This document shows, in pieces, positions 36,397 through 48,300 of a stretch of DNA of 64,000 nt. The notes under the pieces are model-generated. The model made no database searches, was not told where the DNA came from, and saw nothing but the letters and a program-made list of their open reading frames with translations. How positions within the stretch are numbered: position 1 is the first letter of the stretch; every line of letters starts with the position of its first letter. Position numbers and translations under genes: made by a program. The stretch is from Sphaerolaimus hirsutus. Taxonomy: Eukaryota; Nematoda; Chromadorea; Monhysterida; Sphaerolaimidae. Location of the stretch: positions 29,461,785-29,525,784 of the forward strand of contig OZ038452.1 in assembly GCA_964036195.1 (NCBI GenBank), in the 5' to 3' direction.

Positions 36397-37064
36397 AAAC
36401 ATAAAATTGAGCTAGAAAGTGGAACAAAGTTTGAAAAACAGACAATTGAACCGGAAAATCAAAAAAAGCCGGAAAAACTGAAAATTTAGCCGGAAAATGG
36501 AAAATGAGCCGGAAAAACGGAAACGAAATTGGAAAAAAAAATTAGCAGCCGGAAAACGGAAATGGAAACGGAAAAAAATTTGCCTGCGGAAAGCGGATAC
36601 GGAAAACGGAAAAAGGAAAGTTGACACCCTAGTCAGGTGGTTACTTTTTTAGTGTTCACTGTCTGCAACCGAAACCATGAGGGCAGCGACAAGAAAGAAA
36701 TGCATGCACGAGCGTACAAAATCGCGACTTGCATGCGAATGCAGGTTCTCAATTATGTGAATTTTTCCTATTTCTAGCGAGATTTCTGCAAATTTTTTTA
36801 TTTCCGGATAAATTTCAGCACATTTTTTTCTGTTTCCAGCAAAATTTCAGCAAATTTTTTCCGTTTCCGGCATAATTTCAGCAAATTTTTTCCGTTTCCG
36901 GCATACATTCAGCAAATTTTTCCGTTTCCGTTTCCGTTTTCCGGCCTTTCATTTTTCCGTTTTCCGGCAAGTGCCAAAATTTTTCCGTTTCCATTTCCGT
37001 TTTCCGGCAAGTGCCAAAATTTTTCCGTTTCCGTTTTCCGCCAAAAAGTTTTGTTGACACCCTA
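36397..37064. mobile_element. Two GGAAAACGG (GTTGACACCCTA) element ends, inverted
   Basis: One right end GTTGACACCCTA at 36632 (left part in the gap) and one at 37064, with a unique 100-bp stretch between. Same family as 18761-19275. Confidence 0.6.
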
Positions 37065-37065
37065 C

Positions 37066-38070
37066 ACCTGACTACACAAAAGCACGACTTATGCGAGTAA
37101 CCCGCCCAACAAAATAAAATTAAAAAACGAATTGGCAGACGGCCAAGAAATGACGAAAGCGTGATTTCCGGGCCAAAATCGAAGCGATATACGTCATATT
37201 GCAATATCGGCGACCTTAAGGGATGGTTTCGTATATTTTACAAACCGCCTTGCTCTCGGTGCATGTGCGTCGATGCGGCTGAACTTTAAAGAATCTGTTG
37301 GGCGTACGCCCTACCCTACAAATCTGTAGGGAGTATTAAATCTGGCCCCAGAGGGTGTTTTGTCGACAGAAAATACATAAAAGGGGATAATTCGAGAATG
37401 GAATGATAATTATTTCATCGGGATTTTCATGAACATCCATAACCGAATTTTTGTATTTAGGTACATACACTGATGTGAAAACTGTTCCATCCTATTTGTT
37501 ATATACTGGATTCATGTTCAATTCATATAAAATTATGCATTTTCAATTAATCAGGCCAGAGATAATTCTGGCACTAGTGATGGAAAATTGGCGCCATGGA
37601 CAAATAGCGCCAGCGCCGTGGCGCAAATCCATCGCTATCCCTCACCCCGTAAAGTGTAATCTGTAATGTAAAGTGTAAATGTCATGCGGTGTCAATAACA
37701 TAATTAGGTAAAAAGCATTTTATTACAGAATTTTTGACATTTGCACGACATTTGACATTTGACATTTGACAGGTTATTTTGCATTATCTGGTAGTTACCT
37801 CAGCTCACTCAGACGTGAGGTAATTGAAGGGGGTTCTTTTAAGGATATACGGTACTTTTCATACAGTTTGCTATCTTAGACAATACAATTTGAATGCAAT
37901 CTGTTCGAGTCGCGTGTCCCCTGTGCCAAATTGTAATTATAAGTATTTGGGAATTTGCAAATTGTCATGTCATGTTGACTATTTTCATTATAAATTCATC
38001 TTGGGCTGGTCATTTTTCTTTATAAAATTTATACAGCACTAGACCTAAATCTATTTTTTAATGATTGTCT
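37066..38070. other. Intergenic sequence
   Basis: Contains a short TAGTGATGGAAAATTGGCGCC remnant (37573-37638) and a degraded TAAAGTGTAAATGTC palindrome (37640-37790). No supported exon. Confidence 0.4.
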
Positions 38071-38079
38071 GAAGCATAC

Positions 38080-38872
38080 CAGAGTTGTTAAAATACCGGT
38101 ATTTTTGGAAAGTGTAAGTGTAAGTGTAAATACACTTTCCAAATTTTGAGTATGGATACCAAAAGTGTAAGGTATTTTAAAAATACCTAGGAAAGTGTAA
38201 AAAAAAGTGTAAGTGTAAATTTTTTTTTAGAAAGAGCTCTCACTGTTGAGCATTAAAAAACACCACTGTTTTCACCTTGTGATCACTTTATTTGTCATTT
38301 TCATGCATTATTTCACATTTTACTGCATTTTATAAAACATTTAAGACTGTAACAAATACTGTAGTGGTATGAAGTTCCCTAATAATGGCACTTTTTCAGT
38401 GTTGATATTTTACTGATTAAGCAATGCGATACACACTGTTCAAATGCAAGAATGGACATGCAGCAAATGTCAATGCAAAAGCCAGTTGACTTTGTGTCCA
38501 GCTGGTGAATTTCCATTGATCTTGTCCTTTTTTACAAAAGTATGATGAACTGTAGAATACCATAAGTACTGATCTAGGGTTGGAGATCAAAGGCTAGTTT
38601 GTACATTTGACATATTTTCAACATTCAATGCATAACTGCATGTGTGCACTGTGCAGTTATTTTTTGTACATGACCCTATTTTATGCTTTCTGAAAAGCAT
38701 CAAACAGGGCCATCTGAAAGAAAAAAATACACTTTCTGTACCCGGGTATTTTGCTCAGGAAAGTGTAAAAAAAGTGTATGGGTATTTTATGAAAGTGTAA
38801 GTGTAAGTGTAAATATAAATACCCATTTACCCGGGTATTTCGGGTAAGTGTAAATACACTTTCGCAACTCTG
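38080..38872. mobile_element. hAT-like MITE CAGAGTTGTTAAAATACC
   Basis: 8-bp duplication AAGCATAC (38072-38079, 38873-38880). Rows of AAGTGTAAGTGTAAATAC at the ends, where the sister copy at 17482 has AAGCGTAAGCGTAAATAC. Immediately followed by a second member (38881-39386, ending TTTAACAACTCTG). Confidence 0.87.
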
Positions 38873-39389
38873 AAGCATACTTGTTAAAACGTATTTACGT
38901 TCACTCGATAAATACGTATACTCGAGTACTGCGTAAATACGACTACGTTTCCTCTCGAAAAAATACCGGTACTCATTTACTCGCGTACTTTTTGAAAGTA
39001 CGCGAGTACAGAAAACGAAATTGTGAAAAATTTCCGGGTGTATAAAGAGCAAAAACAACTCAAACGAATTGAAACGGCTGCAAAAATGGCAGCGGTAATT
39101 ATGGAAGTTGCGAGGGTAGGGTAGGGAAAGCGACAACTCTCGGATTCGCTTTTGCTTATTTTTCCGTCTTCCTAGGTACAAAATCGAAAAATCTCTTTAC
39201 TTTTACGTTTTCCCGTGCCGTAAGTAAACGTAAAAATACCGGTATTTACGTTCACTCACCTTTTACGCAGTGTAAAAGTAAAAAAAAATTTTGTTTACGT
39301 TTTCTGTACTCAGGTGTGAGTAAAAATAAAATACTTTACATTTACGTTTACTTTGAAAAAGATCAGTACTTTTAACAACTCTGGTCTGA

Positions 39390-40561
39390 AAAGAAGACAC
39401 ATTTATTGATTAGTGACATTTTTGGTAAATTTTTGAAACATTCTTTTCCAATTGTCTGTCAATTATTGGAGAAACAAATCTCATCATTACTAAAAATAAT
39501 GCTGTTTATCTGTTTTCTGTTTACGCGTTCAAGTTTTTCAGCGAAAATTACCACTTAATCACTTGTGTATCAATTTCCAGCGAGTTACTGAATTCGTAAA
39601 TAATTTATGTGGTTCACTATGTTTTCAAATTACATCCATGCCAGTTCTTTTGAGGAAGTTTTACTCGGGTGACTTGCGTATGCAGGCAGTTGACATAAAT
39701 ACAAGCAATTTTTGCACACATTTTGATTTATATGTGTACGTATGTACACCTGTTTGCTTCATGTAAGTAAAAATATAAACCATATTTTTAATGAATGGGT
39801 ATACCTATACCATATGATAAACTCTTGATTTTCAAGTGTAATTCAGTCAATTACCATATTTCTTCTAATATAAGAGCACCCTTATATTTTTCGTGACTTT
39901 TTATTACCCGTCCTTCTATTGGAGATGCCCTTCTATTTGAAGCCACCCTTCTATTTTTTCACTTTCATTTTTCTCTCTCCATTTTTTCAGCCAATTCAAG
40001 TTTGACCAATGTTTTTCAAAAAGTTAGTTCACATGTTCACTGAGTGTCAATTCAAATAACAATTCTTTAGAATCAATTTTTTCAACATTTGTTCTTCAAA
40101 AAGCACCAAGTACTGTGCGAATATCTGCCGCATGTGTGGAAAAAACCTCAGTATGTTAAATAAACATATGTGTGCATGCTGCCGTACACAGCCCCAGTTG
40201 AAATGTTTCTAAATTCAGTTTACCTATCACAATCTATTTCCTCCACGGCAGTTTCCGTTTATGAAAATAGAGGAAAAATTTTCCAGAATTTTTTTCATTG
40301 CGTCGTTTTAAACTGTATACTTTCTATACACATTTTTTTAAATATGAAGTAAAGCATGAAAGACCATTTTGAAACATCTAAAAATAATGTAAGCAGAATG
40401 GCATTTATCCCACGGAAGAGCATCCCTAAAAAAACTGAGTAAATAAAAGTGAAAAAATATGTGAGCGAGATTCAATTTTTGTAAAAATGTGTTGACTGTA
40501 TATTCGGCCAAACTGATACCCTGCACTCGCACATAGCGTATTACCTCCAATACCTCCAATA
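39390..40561. other. AT-rich intergenic sequence
   Basis: Carries a remnant ACCATATTTCTTCTAATATA (39855) of the TACCGTATTTCTTCTAATAG family; nothing else recognised. Confidence 0.4.
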
Positions 40562-40832
40562 TACCGTATTTCCTCGAATTACCCCCCGGGGGGTTTATTT
40601 TTTCAGAGTGAAAATTTTGAGAGAAAAACGATAAAAATGCAACAATAACCACCATTAGTAAGTTTTTACAGCCTTATAAATATAAGGATGTAGATGGTAT
40701 AAACGATGTTCTAACGTAACACAGTAAGTTTTTTGAACGTCTGTTATGCATTTCCCGGACCACAAACTCATAGCGCCCATTTTGAGGGGGGTGGTATTTC
40801 GAGGAGGGGGGGTATTTCGAGGAAATACGGTA
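40562..40832. mobile_element. MITE TACCGTATTTCCTCGAATTA
   Basis: Ends TACCGTATTTCCTCGAATTA and TTTCGAGGAAATACGGTA. Same family as 33011-33453. Confidence 0.75.
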
Positions 40833-41162
40833 AGACACATCTGGCTGCGTGCCAAAACGCATAAAATCGTAAAAACCGTTGCCAAACATGTCGGACAACG
40901 ATGAAAATGGTTCCGAATGGCACCAAGACAACTCTGTGCAACTTGTATTAGGCCTGCGCCTGGTTTACGATTTTGTTACATTTCAGTTTGATAAAATGAA
41001 TTAGGTACGTTGTTGTTCACTGTTGGTAATATGTTTGGAAAATCTGCCGAAAACAATATAAGCTACCTATACCTCTAATATAAGGTACCCTCTAATATAA
41101 GGTATATCAAAACGCTGAAAAAAGCTGATGAAATCATTATAAGGTATAGCTCATATTGGAGA

Positions 41163-41792
41163 TACCGTATTTCTTCTAATAGAAGGGCGCCCTTCTATTT
41201 TTTTCATCAAATTTTTACCCGCCCTTCTATTGGAGACGCCCTTCTATTGGAGACCGCCCTTCTATTTTTTTTCGCCATTCTTTCAGCCTATTTTCTTCAC
41301 GTTCTCCCGAGGTTTTTCATGGTGTTACGTCACAGAAAGTTTATAGAACGACGATTCATGGGGGCAATCCCAAGCCCTGTAAAGTGTAAAGTAAAGTGTC
41401 AAATGTTAAGTAAAATGCAAAGTCAAGTGTCAATCAAAAAAAAAAAGAAAAGATTTTATTATTGAACTTTGCATGACAATTGACACTTTACTTTGCATTT
41501 GACTTTACATTTGACACTTTACTTTACACTTTACAGGGCTTGGGATTGGCACATGGAGTTCATTCAACATTTCATGTTAAAATAGCATCAGATCAATTGA
41601 CCAAAGCCACTAAACTACAGCGTCTGCCAATATTTTTTTTATGCATTTGGCACAGTTCCAGCACTTTCTGTACCTTCTATTGGAGACCGCCCTTCTATTT
41701 ATTTCGTGGCACAAATAAAGTCGAAAAAGTGTACCTTCTATTGGAGACGCCCTTCTATTGGAGACCCGCCCTTCTATTAGAAGAAATACAGT
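41163..41792. mobile_element. TACCGTATTTCTTCTAATAG element carrying a nested family 1 MITE
   Basis: Ends TACCGTATTTCTTCTAATAG and CTATTAGAAGAAATACAGTA. At 41361-41551 it is interrupted by a family 1 introner-like copy with target duplication CATG (41357-41360, 41552-41555), showing that family 1 is a mobile unit of its own. Confidence 0.8.
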
Positions 41793-42369
41793 AATACGGT
41801 ATTTATGTTTCGTGCTGGGATGGGAGCGTGCCAATGATAATTAAAGCATGCGACTTCTATGAAAAGATGAAAACATTATTCCCGTTATAAGTATAGTCAA
41901 GACAGAAGAAGTATAGTCAATCAGTTTTCTCACATACATGGTTACTTTTTGATATTTTTCAGGCACCTAGGAAACTATTCTCTGCTTTCATACTCAATTA
42001 TACAATTTGACCGTTGTAGCACAAATTTTGAGTTTTTTTGACATTTTTTAAATATGCTGATTGATTACCTCAAAATTCTTACCTAGTTTAAATCAATATT
42101 AAATGAATTGATATTTAAACAATATAACTAAGTAGGTAAATATGAATACTTCCCTTTTAAATTCTCCATTTAAATCTATCATGATAAATATTACCGCACC
42201 ACAAACAGATGAAATTGGTAAATACTAAATACAGATATCTAAAAGTTGAAACATGATACTTTAAAAACCACCCACACATTAAGCTATGCATCAACCACTC
42301 CATACAGTAAAATAACAGTCTAATAATAAGCTCTAAACTTTGCAGAGAATATATTCACCACATTCTAAA

Positions 42370-45300
42370 ATGGAGTGCACCGAGAATTCTACCGTAATTT
42401 TGCCAACAATTTTGAAATGGGACAATGTATTTTCCCAGGATCACATTTCTGGCAGTCATCCAGATACTTTTAATAAAACTGAGGTGGCATTTTTAACGTC
42501 TCACATAGCGGTCACGATTTTTTCATTGACTACGAATGCTTTTTTACTACTGGTTAGTGAAAAGCTTGAGTTTTTTATGTTTAACGTGAAATTTAAATTG
42601 GTAAATTTATAATATTTACCAATTTAAATGGGAGGATCCAATGAAACATGTAAGCGCACGAAACATTTTGTATCATGACACACGCACACGTGCCCATGAA
42701 ACACGTTGTATCATTACACACGCCCATGCGCTCATGAAACACGCCGGTTTGCCCATGAAACACGCACGCGCGCGGTGTCATAGCAATGCATGAGTGCGCA
42801 ATCTGTGTACTGATAATTTGTTAAGTAGTGTCGATAATTACTCTGATTGGCAAGGCGTGAATGCGCGTCTGGCAGCATGGATAATTTGAATGTGCCCAAT
42901 ATTGATTACCGTGAGCGTGTGCATAGTGTAAATCTGTTCATACGTCAGTTGAAAAAATCTCATAAATTCATTTTTCTTGGATAATGGCCGACTTTGGCCC
43001 GTGTGTTAGTGAGGATGAACATTTTTTATACAGATTATCTATTGTACACATTTTTGGTTGGATATTTGCTGTGTTAATGTTGATTGAATCACTCCAATGA
43101 ATTAAATGCTTATTTTGACACAATTAACACATCTAACAATGTATACTGTGCACATTTAGCTCAAACGCAATTTAGCACGCATGTAAATATCACAGGCATC
43201 AAACGCAATTTAGCACGCATGTAAGTAGGTAATATAGAGCGCTGAAAACAGTTGATTATACTTACAAAAAAATAATAAAATGTGATGCGCGCATATACAT
43301 TGCTATGACACCGCGCGCGTGCGTGTTTCATGGGCAAACCGGCGTGTTTCATGAGCGCATGGGCGTGTGTAATGATACAACGTGTTTCATGGGCGCGTGT
43401 GCGTGTGTCATGATACAAAATGTTTCGTGCGCTTACATGTTTCGAGTAGCACACTCATTTAAATTGTGATTTTACCAATATTTGTGACCCTGGCAAATGG
43501 CGAAACAAATGAAATTATATTTTGCGTTTGAGTTCAAATGTGAGTTTACTGGAATGAGTTTTCCTTACTCTCCGTCAACAGCAGTTGACGAACATCTGAT
43601 TTCAGTAAACTCAAATGACATTCAATTCAAAGTTGATTTACCGTATTTGCTTGAATAGTCCTCCCCCTTGAATAATTCCCCCCCCCGAATAATCCCCCCT
43701 GTAAAACGAGTGAGGAAAAAATAATTACCCCCTTAAGAAATTTGATCTATTTGTTGTGCCTAAATTTAACAAAAATAGCACGTTATTGTGGTAATGATGC
43801 ACATTTCGTGAAATGACTTGATCGAAACATGCTCAAAAGTTTTGACGAAATAATAATTCCCCCCACGAATAATTCCCTCCAAAAGTCTGAGGAAATAATA
43901 ATGCCCCAAGGGGATTATTCAAGTAAATACGTTATGTGTATAAATCATTAGTCAACGATATTTCAGCGCCATTATGCTGCAGCCTCAATATTGTTGGGTT
44001 TTTTTTAATTTAAAAAAAAACATCCAGCTGACGATGAAAAGAAAAACGAGAAAAAACAACAGCAGCAACACTGGCAATCAAAGATCTAATCAAGCGCAAG
44101 TGAGAAATCAATCGACTTCGATTATGTTCAATTACAAAGATTACAAAGAGAAAACATCGCTGAAATGTCAAAAGAGAAGTGGCAGTGCAAAAAAGTTTAC
44201 AAAAAAGAAAAATATTTTGAGCAGTAATTCCGTATTTATTGTGAAAAATATTATCATTGTGAATGCCATGGTTATTGTGGTATTTTTACCATGGTATACA
44301 ATGTTTTTGACACTGTGCCAAAAAATAAACGGTGTAGTTGGTTCGAATTGTTTACGGAGGAACCTTATATTCAGTCTGTGAGTTTCAGTTTTTGGACTAT
44401 GTTTTGTGTGTGTAAAACGTATTTTTGACACCTGTAGTTTTATAGGTATGCCACTTGCCAAGCTAAATTTTAATGTTCATTCTTAATTTTAAAAAATGAA
44501 TCTGAATCTAGAAAGACAAGTTGAAAATTTTGAACAATCACAAAAATAGATACGGTAAAATAGGTAGTTATCTTTTGGTTGACTTATTGAGGGGGAACAA
44601 TTCAATGCGATATTCATCAATAATCAATCATCAATTTATCAAGGGAAGGATTATTTTTACATCAGAATTCACAGTCACGTTTAATTGTATCAATTCATAA
44701 GAAAATGTTGTTGTGCAAAAATGTTGTTTTGTGGTTGGGGATTTGAATCTTTTTCCTTGCACTTCCATCCAACTAGGTACCATATTTAACACATAAAGAA
44801 CTCTTAGGGACAATTGTTTCATGCAAACACATTACATCTTTGATCCAAGGAAATACAGTAAATCTTCAGCCATCACTTAATAACCCCAAACCTAAAACAC
44901 CCCCCCCCCCCCAATTTCCAGTCTCAACACTCTGCTGACAACCACATCAATTTCCACCCAAGGATGTGTTTTATGCGCCAGCAGTTTGCACAGAATGAGG
45001 GCCATTGCAAATCCCTTGCAAAGTTACGGTGGAAAAGGCGGAGCCAATAATGATGCGAGGATTATGGTAACATTGTCTTGGGGGGTTGGATGTGCGTGGG
45101 GGAGCATTGTGGTCAGTTTGGGGTTAGGTGATTTTTGTTGTGGTGAGGGCATCAAAAAGTGGGTTTGTGAAGTGTGAACAGCCAAACCACAGGTGTTAAA
45201 TACACTAAAATGCATATGCTTTTGATGCCATCTTAAGAAGGAATCATAGTGCCATTCAAAAATATACATAGCAAAAATGGGTGTTTTGATGTGCGGTGAA

Positions 45301-48300
45301 GTGTCTTCATGCTGACATTTCCAGAAGTTTCACCAAGAATGCTAGCGCTCCCACACTCATCACAAAAATTTGCTTGAAGGCACATATTAAATATGGCATT
45401 TGGCAAGGAGATAAATGTTGGTGATAGCACCACATATGAAGCTAGGTGAAGCGTGTCGAAGACACTTCACTGAAAATTTCATGGTGCTGGTGGAAGCAAA
45501 GCATGTGGAAGAACACAACTTCACACGCATCCAGCATGCTTCTGACACATCACACCCCATTTTTTGTGGAACATGGCTGGATGTGCTGGATGTGTGCATA
45601 TAAGCCACACTTCTACATTCTTCCACATGCTTCACGAGATTTTTTGTTGACTGTCTTCCAGATGCTTCACAAGATCTTTGGTGGAGTTTCTTCCTGATTT
45701 TTGGTGAAGTGTCTTCCAGATTTTTGGTGAAGTGTCTTCCAGATGCATAATGTGACTTTTGATGAAGTGTCTTTCACACACTTCACATACCCATTTTTCC
45801 CTGTTGGCATTATAGCTTTGTCAATACAGCCTCCTGACCTCACACATATTTTATGAACATTGTCCCACAGAAAAAAACATGGTAAAATTCCAGACATTTC
45901 TACATTTTATGCATGACACGCCTATGATAGCAGAACCAGTATCTCCTGGGTTTGGCAGGAATGAATCTCGTCATGATAATCAGACATTATTATCAAATGA
46001 ATCAATTCCAGCTTTGTCACCAGATGTTTTGATTGTTGCAAATTCTTTTATCTCACTGATGGCAATGTATATTTTGCCAATCATTCTGAAAGTGGTCTGT
46101 GCAGCGATAAGTTTGACCAAACTGAGAACAGTTGGTGAAGGTTGGTATTTAAAGGGTTGGGGTTTCATTTTTATTGGCATGGTTCCAACCACATATTTGG
46201 GTAATTACTAATTCTTGCAGTCATCATGTTGTGAACTTTTGAGCTATTTTGATTTGATTTATCAATAGCCTTGACATGTGATATGTGTGGAAATTGTGTA
46301 GCTTATCATACTAAATAACATGAAAAGTACCTAAGTGTATAGTTCACTGCCTAGTTTTTCAGCACATTGTAATTTTCAACCAAGATAAATATTTATTATA
46401 ATAATAAGTACTCGAAAAACTTAACTGCCACTACACATGTGCAGTTATTTAGGCATATATAATGTTCGCAGTGTGCCAATGTTAAGTAATATGCAACAAC
46501 TGTACCCTAATGAGTAACCTGTTGTTTTTCAAAGATAGACATAAACTATGGGATGGAATCACATGATGTCCTGAAATTTGAAGGAAAAAAATCAGGCCAA
46601 AAATTCCACCTCCTCACCCCCACAAACCCCCCAACCCCTCCCCCAACCCCCCAGAACCCCTGATGCCAAACCTGGTAAATTCTGGCCTGATGGCCACATT
46701 CAAAATGCTGGCACCCGTGGCAATGGCATCAGCATCCACCCTGCATTACAGCCAGAAGAAGATAGTGCCAGCAATGAGGCGACTGAGTGGCATGTCAAAT
46801 GTTTGTGAATCTGAAACTGATGGAAATACTGTGCTGCCTGGTGCCAATTGTGCAATTGGACAAGTAAAAGTACAAGTTGTAGGTGGTGAGGGAATCAACA
46901 GGTTTTTGTAAAAGTCTGGTTGAATGTTAGGTAGTCAATTCACAAATGTTCAATCAAGTTGAATATGAGTAAATTGACAAGCGAGTTAATAGACGTCACA
47001 AGTCACAAGTAACCACAAGCTAGTCATTTTTCAAACACCAGGGGCCAGTCCCAAGCCCTGTAAAGTGTAAAGTAAAGTGTCCAATGTAAAGTCAAATGCA
47101 AAGTCAAGTGTCAATCAAAACAAAAAAGATAAGATTTTATTACTGAACTTTGCATGACAATTGACACTTTACTTTGCATTTGACTTTACATTTGACACTT
47201 TACTTTACACTTTACAGGGCTTGGGATTGGCACCAGGCATGGTTAATTTTTCTTTGAGTGATACATTGCATTAAAACACACCGTATGCAAAACAATTGGC
47301 AATGTTCCAGCATTCAGACTCTATTTGTTATGGTGAAACATTTTCTTAGAATATTTTCCTCCATTTGCACTTCTGACCTACCACTTGCAATCTAACTTCA
47401 CACTTGTGAATTCACTTGACATTTCAACCTGTATTTTTACCCATTCTCTTGTGGAATTGGCCCCAGGTGTGGTAGGCGGCAGTGAGATTAGAGTTCAGGC
47501 TAAAATGTTGCCTATTGTGGTAGATCCTGGGGTTGATGTCAATGTTACTGACAATGACATCTTTGATGCAACTTCTGGGGAACAGGTTGGGTTCTGATGT
47601 TTTGATGTTTTTGTTATCATTTTGTAGTTTTAGGAGGCATGGTGCATTTTTTGTGCAGATGTGTCAATTGTTTTTGTGTTGTATTTAAGGTGACAATCAA
47701 AAAATACTGCTCAAAATCAAGTAGCAGAAAGTAAAAATGAGAATTCTTAAGATACAGTTTTGAGAATCGAACTGCTACTGGAACTGGACCAGTGGAAAAT
47801 TTAAAAATAAATGTGAACGTACTTAAATTTGAAAATAAATACTTACCGTATTACCTCGAAATACCCCCAGGGGGTTTATTATTTCCTCAGCCGACTTTTA
47901 GGGGGGGGGGTATTTCGAGGGGGGGGGTTAATTCAAGGGGGGATTATTCGAGGTAATACGGTAAGCACAAATACAATCTCTTACGTGGCAGTGATTCTCT
48001 CGTCACAGGCAAAGTAAAATTTAGAAATCAATATCACCAATTTTCAGGTAACCCTTTCCCTGCTGCCACCAAAACCATACTTAAGTGCCAATAATACTGA
48101 CAAAAACCTGCTGTCACCGTTAAAAAAGTATGGCAGTACTGCTTCACTCAACTTTATTGGAGTGTCCACATCTGGTGCCACTCCCAGACCCTGTGAAATG
48201 CCCTGTAAAATGTTGAATGTCATGCAAAGTGTGTAAAGTCATGTAAACTTCCCTGCAAAATGCCAATCAACATGTAAAAAAAACTAATATGAAATTTGAC

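Noticed and set aside
38681..39181. 166-codon open frame, minus strand
   Set aside because: Runs through two CAGAGTTG-family MITEs and their GTAAATAC rows.
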